The position numbers and the translations under genes are program-made. Source: Streptomyces toxytricini (GTDB lineage: Bacteria; Actinomycetota; Actinomycetes; Streptomycetales; Streptomycetaceae). From it: DNA of 64,000 nucleotides. Numbering within the stretch: position 1 is the stretch's first letter; each line of letters starts with the position of its first letter. Where the stretch lies: NCBI RefSeq assembly GCF_014649915.1, contig NZ_BMTY01000012.1:130671-194670 (forward strand). Direction: 5' to 3'. The notes below the pieces were generated by a model. It did not search any database and was not told where the DNA came from. It saw only the letters and a program-made list of their open reading frames with translations. Positions 54,735 to 63,693 of this stretch are shown one piece after another.

Positions 54735-54939
54735 GTGGGGGGTCCTCCTCGTCGGTGGAGCTCTGGGGATGGCGGCGGAACGGCGGACGCCAAGCCATGG
54801 ACATGACAAGACTGGGGACGCCCGGCCCGGCACCGCCTGTCGAAAGGTTGGCCCAGCCCGTCGGCATCCCACAAGGGGACGGCGGACGCGTAACATCCGT
54901 GCCATACAACGGCCATGAAAGAGCAAAGGTGCTCCGCAC

Positions 54940-56052
54940 ATGACGCACGCAATCCCCGGCTACGTCTGCTCCGACGACGGCACCCGCGCGGACGTGCGGA
55001 CCGCACCGTGGTGCTGCCCCGTCTGCGGCGGCCCCTGGGACCTCGACTTCGCACCGGATCCGGCCAGCGCCCTCGACCCGCAGGCCGGGCCCAACTCCCT
55101 GTGGCGCTTCGGGTCCGCGCTGCCCCTGCCGGGGGCGTTCTCCGTGACCATGTCGGAGGGGAACACCCCGCTGCTCCCGCTCGGGGAGCGGATTCACGCC
55201 AAGCTCGACTTCCTGATGCCCACCCTGTCGTTCAAGGACCGCGGCGCGGTGATGCTCGCCGAAGTGGCCCGGCGGCTGGGCCCCGAGAGGGTCGTCGCGG
55301 ACAGCAGCGGCAACGCCGGAACGGCCGTGGCGGCGTACTGCGCGCGGGCCGGGCTGAGTTGTGAAATTTTCGTGCCCGAGGGCACCTCCGAGAAGAAGAC
55401 CGGCCAGATGCGCGCCCACGGCGCGGCGGTACGGGTGGTTCCGGGCGGCCGCGAGGCCGCCGCGGCCGCGGCGCGCGCGGAGGCGGACCTGCCGGGCGTC
55501 TTCTACGCCAGCCACGTGTACAACCCGTACTTCCTGCACGGCACCAAGACGTACGCCTACGAGGTGTGGGAGGAGCTCGGCGGCCGGCTGCCCGAGGTCC
55601 TCGTGCTCCCCGTCGGCAACGGCACCCTGCTGCTGGGCGCCGCCCTGGCCGCGGAGGAGCTGGCCCGGCGCGGAGTGCGCCCGCCGGCCCTGTTCGCGGT
55701 GCAGGCGGAGGCGGTGTCCCCGCTGGCGCAGGCGTTCGCGGCCGGCGCCGAGGACGCCGGCCCGGTCGGGCAGCGGCCCACCCTCGCCGAGGGGATCGCG
55801 ATCCCGGCGCCGCCGCGGGCCCGCCAGATCCTGGCCGCGGTGCGGAAGTCCGGCGGCACCTTCCTGACCGTCTCGGAGGAGGCCCTCGACGCCGCCCACC
55901 GGGACCTGGCCGGGCGCGGCCTCTTCGTCGAGCCGACGGCTGCCGCCTGCTGGGCCGCGGTCGGCCCCGGCGCCCCGTCGAACCCGCTGCAGGGGCGGAC
56001 GGCGGTGCTGCCGCTGTGCGGGGCGGGCCTGAAGGCGTCGCCGGCAGCCTGA
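54940..56052 (+). CDS. Threonine synthase-like PLP-dependent enzyme
   Basis: A 370-residue fold-type II PLP enzyme. The N-terminus carries a zinc-ribbon-like CCPVCGGPW (Cys pairs at ~9 and 25-29), as in archaeal/actinobacterial threonine synthases. SEGNTPLLPL, PTLSFKDRGAVML (PLP lysine) and SSGNAGTAVAAYCARAG (phosphate-facing loop) match the ThrC family, but it is shorter than the housekeeping ThrC and no hom/thrB genes adjoin. An amino-acid lyase/synthase of undefined substrate is the safe call. ATG with AAAGG about 9 nt upstream. Confidence 0.82.
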   Translation: MTHAIPGYVCSDDGTRADVRTAPWCCPVCGGPWDLDFAPDPASALDPQAGPNSLWRFGSALPLPGAFSVTMSEGNTPLLPLGERIHAKLDFLMPTLSFKDRGAVMLAEVARRLGPERVVADSSGNAGTAVAAYCARAGLSCEIFVPEGTSEKKTGQMRAHGAAVRVVPGGREAAAAAARAEADLPGVFYASHVYNPYFLHGTKTYAYEVWEELGGRLPEVLVLPVGNGTLLLGAALAAEELARRGVRPPALFAVQAEAVSPLAQAFAAGAEDAGPVGQRPTLAEGIAIPAPPRARQILAAVRKSGGTFLTVSEEALDAAHRDLAGRGLFVEPTAAACWAAVGPGAPSNPLQGRTAVLPLCGAGLKASPAA

Positions 56053-56198
56053 GGGGCGGGCGGGGGGCGGCAGGGCGCGGCGCCGGCCGGTGCCGTCGCC
56101 CGGCGCGGCGGCCTTGCGGGCCGGTCCGGCCGCGGGTGGCGGCGTACGTGTCGGAAAACCGCCAGCCGCGGCGGCCCGGCAGCTGGTCAACTGGTGGC

Positions 56199-57008
56199 AT
56201 GACCACTGCCGTTGACCTCGCCCGCCGCTTCGCGGACCTCCACGACCCCGCCGCCCCGCTGGCCCTGGCCAATGCCTGGGACGTCGTCAGCGCCCGTATC
56301 GTCGAGGCCGCCGGCGCCCCCGCCGTCGCCACGACGAGCGCCGGCGTCGCCTGGTCCCTCGGCGCGCCCGACGGGGACGCGCTGGCCCGCGACCGGGCCG
56401 TCGACCTGGTGGCCCGGGTGGCCTCCGCCGTCTCCGTGCCCGTCACCGCCGACATCGAGGGCGGCTTCGCCGCCGACCCGGCGGGCGTCGGGGAGACCGT
56501 CGCCGCGGTCCTCGCCTCCGGCGCCGTCGGCATCAACATCGAGGACGGGGGCCGCGCCCCCGCCGAGCACGCCGAGCGCGTCGCCGCCGCCCGGGCCGCC
56601 GCCGACGCGGCCGGGATCCCGCTGTACGTCAACGCCCGCATCGACACCTACCTGTTCGGCCTCGGCGACCCCGCGGGCCGCCTCGACGAGACCCTGGCCC
56701 GCGCCGCCGCCTACCTGCGCGCGGGCGCCTCCGGCATCTTCGTGCCCGGCACCACCGACCCGGCCGTCGTCGCCGAGCTCGCCAAGGGGATCGACGCCCC
56801 CCTCAACGTGCTGGCCGGCCCCGGCGACCCGTCCGTCGCCGCGTTCGGCGCCCTCGGCGCGGCCCGGGTCAGCCTCGGCTCCCGGGTGGCGGAGGCCGCG
56901 TACGGCGTCGTGCGGCGCGCCGCGGAGGAGCTCCTCGCGCACGGCACGTACACCGCGGTCGCCGACGCCCTGCCGTACGGGACGCTGAACGGCCTGCTCC
57001 AGGGCTGA
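56199..57008 (+). CDS. Isocitrate lyase/PEP mutase family protein
   Basis: A 269-residue TIM-barrel enzyme of the PEP-mutase/oxaloacetate-decarboxylase-like group. Seen: LALANAWDVVSARIVEAAGAPAVATTSAG, VTADIEGGFA (metal-binding Asp), GINIEDG (metal/catalytic Glu-Asp), YVNARIDTYLFG and a C-terminal IFVPGTTDP stretch. It lacks the KKCGH loop of true isocitrate lyase, so a C-C or P-C lyase of unknown substrate is likely. ATG at 56199; ribosome site weak. Convergent with the trypsin-like protease gene. Confidence 0.85.
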   Translation: MTTAVDLARRFADLHDPAAPLALANAWDVVSARIVEAAGAPAVATTSAGVAWSLGAPDGDALARDRAVDLVARVASAVSVPVTADIEGGFAADPAGVGETVAAVLASGAVGINIEDGGRAPAEHAERVAAARAAADAAGIPLYVNARIDTYLFGLGDPAGRLDETLARAAAYLRAGASGIFVPGTTDPAVVAELAKGIDAPLNVLAGPGDPSVAAFGALGAARVSLGSRVAEAAYGVVRRAAEELLAHGTYTAVADALPYGTLNGLLQG

Positions 57009-57045
57009 ACGGGACGGGCCGGCCGGGCGGCCGGGGCGCCTGCCG

Positions 57046-57846
57046 TCAGTCCTGCGCGGCCCGCTCGTACAGCGCCCGGGCCCGTTCGTCGAAGAGCGCC
57101 GCGGTGGAGTCGACGTCCGTGTCCCCGCCGCTCAGTACGCCGATCAGGTGGCCGGGGCTGCCCGGGCCGCCCCGGTCGGCGATGAAGGGGCTGCCGCTGG
57201 TGCCCGTCCAGAAGCCGGCGCAGCCGATGTACAGCATCGCCGGGTCGTCCTCGTCGTGGGCGGTCCGGGTGGAGCAGGAGACGGGCCGGTTCTCCGGGTT
57301 GCGGGCCGACTCCGGGTAGCCGACGACGGTGACCTCTCGCTCGTACCCGGAGGTCCAGTCCGGGACGGGCGCCTCCCGGGCGCCGCCGACCGCCTCCTGG
57401 ACGGCCTGCTGGACGGTCCGGCCGTCCTCGTCCGGCTCGACGCTGAGGAAGGCGTAGTCGGCGGTGTCCTCGCCCCACCGCGTCCACCGCTCGTCGACGT
57501 GGACGGCCTTGACCTTCCACACTCCGAGCGGCTGCCGGCCCGGCCCCTCACCGGTGAAGGCCGGCGCGAAGGACAGGTCGCCGATCTCGCGGCCGTCGTG
57601 CGCGACCTCGCCCGGCTCGCCGTCCTCCCCGGCCGGGGCCACGCAGTGCGCGGCGGTCGCGACGACCGTCCCCTTGGGGCTGTCGACGACGCTCGCCGTG
57701 CACCAGTGCTCCCCGTTCGCCATGAGCACGCCGACCCCGGGGAAGGGGTGGACGGCGCCGGCGTCCTCGTCCACCGCCTGGGCGAAGGCGACGGCCAGGG
57801 CGGCCGCCACCCCGGCGGCCGCCGCCGCGGACGCCCCCCGCCTCAC
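57046..57846 (-). CDS. Trypsin-like secreted serine protease
   Basis: A 266-residue protein with an N-terminal signal/anchor helix (GASAAAAAGVAAALAVAFAQ) and a chymotrypsin-fold domain: VVATAAHC (His), EDTADYAFLSV (Asp) and WTGTSGSPFI (Ser). Cys residues flank the active-site loops as in S1 proteases. GTG 57846 lies 6 nt past the esterase stop (57852), consistent with coupling; an in-frame GTG at 57903 would overlap the esterase gene by 52 nt and is less likely. It ends the operon of two esterase-like genes. Confidence 0.82.
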   Translation of the reverse strand: MRRGASAAAAAGVAAALAVAFAQAVDEDAGAVHPFPGVGVLMANGEHWCTASVVDSPKGTVVATAAHCVAPAGEDGEPGEVAHDGREIGDLSFAPAFTGEGPGRQPLGVWKVKAVHVDERWTRWGEDTADYAFLSVEPDEDGRTVQQAVQEAVGGAREAPVPDWTSGYEREVTVVGYPESARNPENRPVSCSTRTAHDEDDPAMLYIGCAGFWTGTSGSPFIADRGGPGSPGHLIGVLSGGDTDVDSTAALFDERARALYERAAQD

Positions 57847-57851
57847 GGCGG

Positions 57852-58961
57852 TCAGCGCACGCCGGGGTCGGGGGTCGGTGCAGACATCACCTTGCTGATC
57901 CACTCCAGGGAGCCCTCCCTCATGCCGCGCACATACGACTTTCCGTTGTGCTCACCATCCTGGATCACCTGCAGCCGGGTGTGCACGGGGCCCCTGCCGT
58001 ACTCCTTCATGAACTTCTCGGCCTTGTCGCGGCCGGACTCGGCGGTGCCGATCTGGAAGTTGACATAGACGTCCGGGCCGCCGGCCGCGATCAGCCGGGC
58101 GGCGAGCTTCTCCGGGTTGTTCTCGTCCATCGCCTTCTTGTTCCCCTTCCACAGCGGGGAGTCGGGGACGATGTCGATGCCGCTCGCGATGACCGCCTTG
58201 AAGCGGTCGGGGTGCTTCAGGACGTGCTTGAAGGCGCCGAAGCCGCCCGAGGAGGAGCCCATGAAGCCCCACCCGTCGCGGGAGGTGAAGGTGCGGAAAT
58301 TGGCGCGGGTGAAGTCGGGGACGTCGTCCGCCATCCAGGTGCCCATCTTCGGCTGCCCGGGGATGTCCGAGCCGTCGAAGTGGTTCTTGGTGTCGGCGTT
58401 GATCACCGGCATGACGAGGATGAAGGGCAGGCTCTTCCCGGTCTTCACCCCGTCGGCCACCGCCTGCTGGAGGCCGAGGCCGGGTCCGGTGCCCCAGTAG
58501 TTCTTCGGGTAGCCGCGGCCGCCCGGCAGGGAGATCAGGACCGGGAACGCGCTCTTGGCGTACCGGGGGTCGTCGTACTCCTTGGGGACCCACACCCACA
58601 CGTCGCCGGTGAACCCGGACTTCGGTCCCTTCAGGGTCGTCTTGGCGATCTGCGTTCCGTCCGGCAGGCGGCTGGTGCGGATGAACGAGGCCTTCGGGCC
58701 GGTCGGCAGGCTGACCCCGGAGGGGACGGCCTCGGCGGCCGCCGCCGCGGGCTTCTTGGTCTTCTCGAAGGACATGGGATCCCCTATGTCCGAGAAGAGG
58801 CCGAACTTGTAGGCGGCCGCGCCGCCGCCGGCGGTGAGCACGAAGGCGAGCCCGCCGCCGATCAGGAGCCTGCGCAGGCGCCTGGGGCGGGGGCGGCCCG
58901 TGGTCACGGGGCCTTCCCCGGCCGCGTCGCGGCGCTCGCCCTGAAGCTGGTCATGCTGCAC
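57852..58961 (-). CDS. Membrane-anchored esterase-family alpha/beta hydrolase (paralogue 1)
   Basis: A 369-residue protein with a cytoplasmic Arg-rich start, a membrane helix (LLIGGGLAFVLTAGGGAAAY, ~32-51) and an external alpha/beta hydrolase domain of the esterase-D/antigen-85-like 'putative esterase' type. DVWVWVPKEYDDPRYAKSAFPVLISLPGG is the N-terminal fold segment, WGFMGSSSGGFGAFK carries the nucleophile Ser, and the C-terminal DGEHNGKSYVRGM has the candidate His. GTG start. Clearly paralogous along its length to the next gene upstream (59162-60523), from which it is separated by 200 nt. Confidence 0.82.
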   Translation of the reverse strand: MQHDQLQGERRDAAGEGPVTTGRPRPRRLRRLLIGGGLAFVLTAGGGAAAYKFGLFSDIGDPMSFEKTKKPAAAAAEAVPSGVSLPTGPKASFIRTSRLPDGTQIAKTTLKGPKSGFTGDVWVWVPKEYDDPRYAKSAFPVLISLPGGRGYPKNYWGTGPGLGLQQAVADGVKTGKSLPFILVMPVINADTKNHFDGSDIPGQPKMGTWMADDVPDFTRANFRTFTSRDGWGFMGSSSGGFGAFKHVLKHPDRFKAVIASGIDIVPDSPLWKGNKKAMDENNPEKLAARLIAAGGPDVYVNFQIGTAESGRDKAEKFMKEYGRGPVHTRLQVIQDGEHNGKSYVRGMREGSLEWISKVMSAPTPDPGVR

Positions 58962-59161
58962 GGAATTGTCCCGTTCCCTCTCCGGCGCCCGCAGGGGGCG
59001 CGGGGTCGGACCGATCGGTCCCCCTTACACCCCTTACAGAGGGATCAACGACGGGGAGGGTTGCCTGGGACGGGTGTGACGTGGGGCGCGCGAACAGCGG
59101 CGGCCCCGCCGCCCGCGGGGGGCGACGGGGCCGCGGCGTCCTGCGGATCCCGGGGGCAGGG

Positions 59162-60523
59162 TCAGCCGGCCTCGGGCTTGGGCGCCTTGAGCACCTTGCT
59201 GATCCACTCCAGGGAGCCCTCCTTCATGCCCCGGACGTAGTGCCAGCCGTTGTGCTCGCCGTTCTGGATGTCGCGGATGGTGGTCTTGACCGGTCCCTTG
59301 CCGTACTCCTGCTGGAACTTGACCATCCGGTCCTTGCCGCCCTCCTTGGTGCCGATCTGGAAGTTGATGTACACCTCCGGGCCCTTGCGGTCGATCAGCT
59401 TCTTGGCGAGCTTCTCCGGGTTGTTCGCGTCCATCTCCGCCTGGTGGCCCTTCCACAGCGGGGAGTCCGGGACGATCTCGCCGCCGCTGGCGATCACGGC
59501 CTTGAACTTGTCCGGGTGCTGGAGGACGGTCTTCATGCCGACGAAGGCGCCGGACGAGGAGCCCATGAAGGCCCAGCCGTCGCGGGACTTGTAGGTGCGG
59601 AAGTTCGCCTTGGCGAAGTTCGGGACGTCCTCGGCCATCCAGGTGCCCATCTTGGGCTGGCCGGGGATGTCGGAGCCGTCGTAGTAGTACTTGTTGTCGG
59701 GGTTCAGCACGGGCATGATCACGACGTACGGCAGGCTGGTGCCTGCGGCGACGCCGTCGCTGATCGCCTTGTGCAGGCCGAGGCTGCGGTCGGCCCAGTA
59801 GTTGGTCGGGTAGCCCTCGCCGCCGGGCAGCGCGATCAGCACCGGGAAGCCGCTCTTGGCGTACTTCGGGTCGTCGTACTGCTTGGGCGCCCACACCCAC
59901 ACGTCGCCGGTGAAGCCGGACTTGGCGCCGACCAGCGTCGTCTTGGCGACGATCGTGCCGTCGTCGAGCTTGGCGGTCTGCTTGAACTGGGCCTTCGGGC
60001 CGGTCGGCATCTGCACGTCCGGGTCGCCGCTGGGCGCGGCCTCGGTCGGCGCGCCGCCCGCCTTGCCGGCCTCGCCACCGGAGCCGGAGGCAGGGGTCTT
60101 GCCGAAGCTGACGGCCTCGCCGTTGCCGGAGAACCACTCCAGCTTCCAGGCGGCGAAGCCGCCGCCGCCGAGCAGCAGGGCGAGCACCACGACGGCGCTG
60201 ATCCATATCGCGCGGCGCGAGCGGCGGGGACGCGGCTCGTCGTCGTACGCGTCCTCGTACCCGTCGTCGTACCGGTCGCCGCCGTCCGGGTGGGGGCGCG
60301 GGCCGGGCGGCGGCGGGACCGGGGGGCCGGCCTGGTACTGCTGCGGCTGCTCGTACTCGCCGTACGGGGCGCCGTAGGGCGCGCCCTGCGGGGCGTACGG
60401 CTGCTGCGGCTGCTGCGGGTAGCCCTGCGGTGCCTGCGGCTGCCGGGCCTCGTACGGCCCGGCGGGCCTGTGCTGCGGGTGCGGCTGGTCGTCAGGCCGC
60501 GGGCGCTGCGGGTACTGGTGCAC
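59162..60523 (-). CDS. Membrane-anchored esterase-family alpha/beta hydrolase (paralogue 2) with Pro/Gln-rich N-terminus
   Basis: A 453-residue protein: a 105-residue cytoplasmic Pro/Gln/Tyr-rich tail, a membrane helix (AIWISAVVVLALLLGGGGFAAW), then the same external hydrolase domain as its neighbour (DVWVWAPKQYDDPKYAKSGFPVLIALPGG; nucleophile in AFMGSSSGAFVG; NGEHNGWHYVRGM). Substrate unknown; antigen-85-like folds include mycolyl/acyl transferases, but Streptomyces lacks mycolates. GTG start with GGAG 9 nt upstream. First gene of the operon esterase 2 - esterase 1 - trypsin-like protease. Confidence 0.82.
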   Translation of the reverse strand: MHQYPQRPRPDDQPHPQHRPAGPYEARQPQAPQGYPQQPQQPYAPQGAPYGAPYGEYEQPQQYQAGPPVPPPPGPRPHPDGGDRYDDGYEDAYDDEPRPRRSRRAIWISAVVVLALLLGGGGFAAWKLEWFSGNGEAVSFGKTPASGSGGEAGKAGGAPTEAAPSGDPDVQMPTGPKAQFKQTAKLDDGTIVAKTTLVGAKSGFTGDVWVWAPKQYDDPKYAKSGFPVLIALPGGEGYPTNYWADRSLGLHKAISDGVAAGTSLPYVVIMPVLNPDNKYYYDGSDIPGQPKMGTWMAEDVPNFAKANFRTYKSRDGWAFMGSSSGAFVGMKTVLQHPDKFKAVIASGGEIVPDSPLWKGHQAEMDANNPEKLAKKLIDRKGPEVYINFQIGTKEGGKDRMVKFQQEYGKGPVKTTIRDIQNGEHNGWHYVRGMKEGSLEWISKVLKAPKPEAG

Positions 60524-60674
60524 GAACTTGGCTCCGAACGGTCATGGCTGCCCCCGGGGCTGGGACAAACGGCTGGACTCCCCCTGGTTCTGATGTGCGA
60601 ACGGCGGAGTCAGTTCCCGAACGCGGCAAAAAACCTGGCCCGACCGCGGCCCGGAAGAACCCCCCGCCCCCTTG

Positions 60675-61121
60675 TCACCTCTGGGCGTCGAGCACCTCGG
60701 CACACCGCCCCAGCAGCCGGACCAGCAGCTCCCGCTCCTCGTCGGTGAAGGCGGCGGCGAGCGCCCGCTCCACCCGCACCGCGCCGGCGTCGGCCTGCTC
60801 CAGGGCGGCCCGGCCCTCGGGGGTGAGGCGGGTCTCCAGGACGTTGCGGTGCCACTCGTGGGGGCTGCGCTCGACGAAGCCGCGCTCCTGGAGGTTCTTC
60901 AGCACGGTCGTCATGGTCGGCGGGGTCACCCCGCACAGCCGCGCGAGGGCGGCGGCGGAGATGCCGGGCTTCTCGGCGAGCCAGAGGAGGGCCGCGTACT
61001 GGGGGACCGTCACCCCGGCGGGCCTGAGCGCGGCGTTCTTCGCCGCGAGCAGCGCCTGCTCGGCCCGCTTGACGTGCGAGCCGATCCGCTCCTCGGGGGA
61101 CATGGAGGTCATGCGGGCCAT
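60675..61121 (-). CDS. MarR-family transcriptional regulator
   Basis: A 148-residue winged-helix regulator: VTVPQYAALLWLAEKPGISAAALARLCGVTPPTMTTVLKNLQERGFVERSPHEWHRNVLETRLTPEGRAAL covers the recognition helix and wing. It should act as a dimer, typically released by phenolic ligands or oxidants. ATG 61121 has AGGGG about 8 nt upstream; ATG 61112 and 61103 are possible. Divergent from the SMP-30-like gene across 70 bp holding a palindrome, the usual MarR layout for self-control and control of the neighbour. Confidence 0.88.
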   Translation of the reverse strand: MARMTSMSPEERIGSHVKRAEQALLAAKNAALRPAGVTVPQYAALLWLAEKPGISAAALARLCGVTPPTMTTVLKNLQERGFVERSPHEWHRNVLETRLTPEGRAALEQADAGAVRVERALAAAFTDEERELLVRLLGRCAEVLDAQR

Positions 61122-61141
61122 CCTAAGCCCCTTGCCTTTCA

Positions 61142-61153
61142 TTAGACCTCTAA
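61142..61153. promoter_or_regulatory. MarR-type operator palindrome TTAGACCTCTAA
   Basis: TTAGA-N2-TCTAA lies midway in the 70-bp gap between the divergent marR-like (start 61121) and SMP-30-like (start 61192) genes. Size and A+T-rich arms fit MarR sites, and the surrounding DNA is markedly less G+C-rich. Confidence 0.65.
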
Positions 61154-61191
61154 CATAAGTTCGCACCCACCGAACAAACAGAGGTCACATC

Positions 61192-62205
61192 ATGCTGTCT
61201 CCCAAGAACAAGAAACCGGCCGTGGCGCTGATCGCGCTGGCTGCGTTGGCGTCGGCCGGCATGGGCCCGGCGGCGGCCGCCGCACCGGTCGAGCCGTCCG
61301 CTCACACGGCGGCGCCGCACGCCCGCGTCTCCACCGCCTTCACGCTCCCCGGCGAACGGGTCTACCCCGAGGGCATAGCCGCCGACCCGCGCACCGGCAC
61401 CGTGTACGTCGGCTCGTACGCGGACGGCACCGTCTACCGGACCCTGCCCGGGCGGTCCCGCGCCGAGGTGTTCCTGCCGGCGGGCACGGACGGCCGCCGC
61501 ACGGCGAACGGCCTGCGCGTCGACGACCGCGGCCGCCTGTGGGTCACCGACTCGACCGCCGGCGTCACGGTGTACGACACCCGCTCCGGGGCCCGCCTGG
61601 CCCGCTTCGACGTCCCGGGCACCGGTCCGCGCTTCGTCAACGACGTGGCGATCACCCCGGACGGGACGGCGTACCTCACGGACAGCGCCCGGGCCGTGGT
61701 CTACCGGGTCACCCGCGCACAACTAGCGGAGGGCGGCGGCACCCTGCACCCGGCGTACGACGTCACGGCAGAACTGGCCCCCGTCCCGGGCCGCCGGTTC
61801 AGCCTCAACGGCATCACGGCCGACCCGCGCGGCCGCCACCTGCTGACGGTCGACATGATCGCGGGCGAGCTGTTCCGCATCGACCTGCGCAGCGGCGCGA
61901 TCACGCGTGTCGCCCTCGAGGGCGGGAACGTCCTCAACGGCGACGGCATCGACCTCGCCGCGGACGGCGCCCTCCGCGTCGTCCACAACACGACGAACAC
62001 CCTGACCCGCTGGCGCACGAACGGGGACGGCACCCGAGCCCGCCTGGTCCGCACGCTCACGGACCCGTCCCTGCAGATCCCGACCACCCTGACCCGCACC
62101 CGCGGCCGCACCCTGGTGGTCCGCTCCCAGTTCGACAAGGGCGGCCCGGCCGGCGACAACGGCGACCCCACGACCTTCTCGGTCGCGGAAGTCCGCGGCC
62201 TCTGA
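61192..62205 (+). CDS. Secreted SMP-30/gluconolactonase-like beta-propeller protein
   Basis: A 337-residue exported protein. Signal peptide to ~30 (ALASAGMGPAAAAA). Six-bladed propeller repeats are visible as VYPEGIAADPRTGTVYVGSYADGTVYR, NGLRVDDRGRLWVTDS, VNDVAITPDGTAYLTD, LNGITADPRGRHLLTVD and NGDGIDLAADGALRVV, with the recurring Asn/Asp-Gly pattern of metal-binding lactonases (SMP-30/PON-like). A hydrolytic or binding role is inferred. ATG with AGAGG about 8 nt upstream. Probably controlled by the divergent MarR protein. Confidence 0.85.
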   Translation: MLSPKNKKPAVALIALAALASAGMGPAAAAAPVEPSAHTAAPHARVSTAFTLPGERVYPEGIAADPRTGTVYVGSYADGTVYRTLPGRSRAEVFLPAGTDGRRTANGLRVDDRGRLWVTDSTAGVTVYDTRSGARLARFDVPGTGPRFVNDVAITPDGTAYLTDSARAVVYRVTRAQLAEGGGTLHPAYDVTAELAPVPGRRFSLNGITADPRGRHLLTVDMIAGELFRIDLRSGAITRVALEGGNVLNGDGIDLAADGALRVVHNTTNTLTRWRTNGDGTRARLVRTLTDPSLQIPTTLTRTRGRTLVVRSQFDKGGPAGDNGDPTTFSVAEVRGL

Positions 62206-62213
62206 CCGACGGC

Positions 62214-62243
62214 GGGCCGCCCGGCCGCGCCGCCGGGCGGCCC
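62214..62243 (+). terminator. Terminator of the SMP-30-like gene
   Basis: Perfect 12-bp stem (62214-62225 / 62232-62243), 6-nt loop, 9 nt after the stop at 62205. Confidence 0.88.
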
Positions 62244-62287
62244 GAAACCCTGGCCCGCCGCCTGCCCCCTGCCACCACACTGCAACG

Positions 62288-62905
62288 GTGACGGACGTAC
62301 GCGACACCTACGTATCAAGGCTCTACGGGGGCGTACCGCGCTACCTGGCCCTGAACAGCGGCCGCTACCTGAGTCCCCGCTGGTGGCACACTGCCCGCTT
62401 CACCCGCCACCTCCTGGACGACGCCGCCGCGATCACCGGCACCGAGCTGGAAGCCCTCCTCGCCCAGGGGTGGCGCTCACGCCTCACCGCCGCCTGGCTG
62501 ATCGGCATAGACCGCCGCGCCCCGTTCCGCACCCGCATCGGCGACCTGCTCCTGGCGAGCGAGGCACCCTACGCCGGCGGCGCCTACTGCTTCGCGCTGG
62601 CCCGCCTCGACACCCCGGCGGACGCCGAGATCGTCTCGACGTACCTCGACCGCTACCTCCCGCGCACCGACCTGGACTACGACCAGCCGACCGCACTCGG
62701 CGCCCTCCTCCGCCTCGACGCCCGCCTGGACACCCACCACGCCGACCGCTTCCCGGAACCCGGCGGCCTCTGGGACCGATGGACGCAAGCCATGCACCAC
62801 CTGGGCCGCTCCCCCGGCACTCCGGCGGACCTGCACCACTGGACCGACCTCCAGTGCGACTTCGCCGACAGCTGGTCCGCCCGCCGCCGCGACCGCCGCC
62901 GCTGA
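62288..62905 (+). CDS. DUF6000-family protein
   Basis: A 205-residue soluble protein of unknown function. TYVSRLYGGVPRYLALNSGRYL, LLAQGWRSRLTAAWLIG and CFALARLDTPADAEIVSTYLDRYLPRTDLDYDQPTALGALLRLD match the DUF6000 pattern as I remember it (HEAT-like helices). Polymorphic-toxin immunity proteins sometimes look like this, but no toxin gene adjoins. GTG start without a visible ribosome site. Confidence 0.7.
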   Translation: MTDVRDTYVSRLYGGVPRYLALNSGRYLSPRWWHTARFTRHLLDDAAAITGTELEALLAQGWRSRLTAAWLIGIDRRAPFRTRIGDLLLASEAPYAGGAYCFALARLDTPADAEIVSTYLDRYLPRTDLDYDQPTALGALLRLDARLDTHHADRFPEPGGLWDRWTQAMHHLGRSPGTPADLHHWTDLQCDFADSWSARRRDRRR

Positions 62906-63050
62906 GCGGGCCACAAGCCAGTCGGCGGTCCGGGGGCCGGTGACGGCCGAGGACGACATGCCGCCTCCGCACTACCGGGACTCCTCGCACGGCCGCAACC
63001 GGCCCACCGCACCCCCCGCACAGGACGAGGAAGACGGGATCCGACCGGAG

Positions 63051-63086
63051 CCGGAAGGCCCACCTCTGGCGAGGCGGGCCTTCCGG
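63051..63086 (+). terminator. Hairpin between the DUF6000 and Uma2 genes
   Basis: 16-nt arms (63051-63066 / 63071-63086) with one mismatch and a 4-nt loop. It lies 145 nt past the DUF6000 stop and 25 nt before the Uma2 start, so it may also overlap the Uma2 promoter. The 62906-63050 stretch holds nothing recognisable. Confidence 0.75.
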
Positions 63087-63111
63087 TCGTCCGGGCCGCT
63101 ACCGTGAAGCC

Positions 63112-63693
63112 ATGACCGCACTGCCCGACTGGATGCGCCCGCCGCGCGCGGAAGGCTGGTTCGCGGAGGACCTCGACCGCCTCCCCGAGGCACCCCGCCA
63201 CACCGAGCTCATCGACGGAGCCCTCGTCTTCATGATGTCGCCGCAACGGGCCTGGCACGGCCGTCTCGTCACCGCCCTGACCACCACGCTGATGGCCCAG
63301 GCACCGGTCGGCCTCGAGGTCGAGCGGGAGATGACGATCCGCCTCGATGCCCGCAACCGCCCCGAGCCGGACCTCCTGCTGACGGACCTGCCCTACGACC
63401 CCGACCGCACCTGGTACGCCCCGGAGCACGTGAAGCTCGTCGTGGAGGCCGTGTCACCCGAGTCCGCCCATCGCGATCGCACGGTGAAGCTCCGCAAGTA
63501 CGCAGAGGCCGGCATCCCGCACTACTGGTGCATCGAGGAAGAGGACGGGGCGCCCGTGGTCCACGTCTACGAGCTCGACGAACCGACTGGCGCCTACGCG
63601 CCCGCCGGGATCTTCCGAGGGACCCTCCAGCGCCCGGTGCCCTTCGAGATCACCCTGGACCTCGACAAGCTCACACCGCCCCGAAGCAGCTGA
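63112..63693 (+). CDS. Uma2-family (DUF820) endonuclease-like protein
   Basis: A 193-residue PD-(D/E)XK-fold protein. TELIDGALVFMMSPQRAWHGRLVTAL (~32-57), PEPDLLLTD (~84-92, metal-binding Asp), VKLVVEAVSPESAHRD (~104-119, Glu of the core) and KYAEAGIPHYWCIEE (~124-138, Lys-Tyr) are the family hallmarks. Uma2 proteins are numerous in Streptomyces and cyanobacteria; the biological role is unsettled. ATG 63112 is 6 nt after TACCGT (63100-63105), suggesting a leaderless transcript. Confidence 0.9.
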   Translation: MTALPDWMRPPRAEGWFAEDLDRLPEAPRHTELIDGALVFMMSPQRAWHGRLVTALTTTLMAQAPVGLEVEREMTIRLDARNRPEPDLLLTDLPYDPDRTWYAPEHVKLVVEAVSPESAHRDRTVKLRKYAEAGIPHYWCIEEEDGAPVVHVYELDEPTGAYAPAGIFRGTLQRPVPFEITLDLDKLTPPRSS

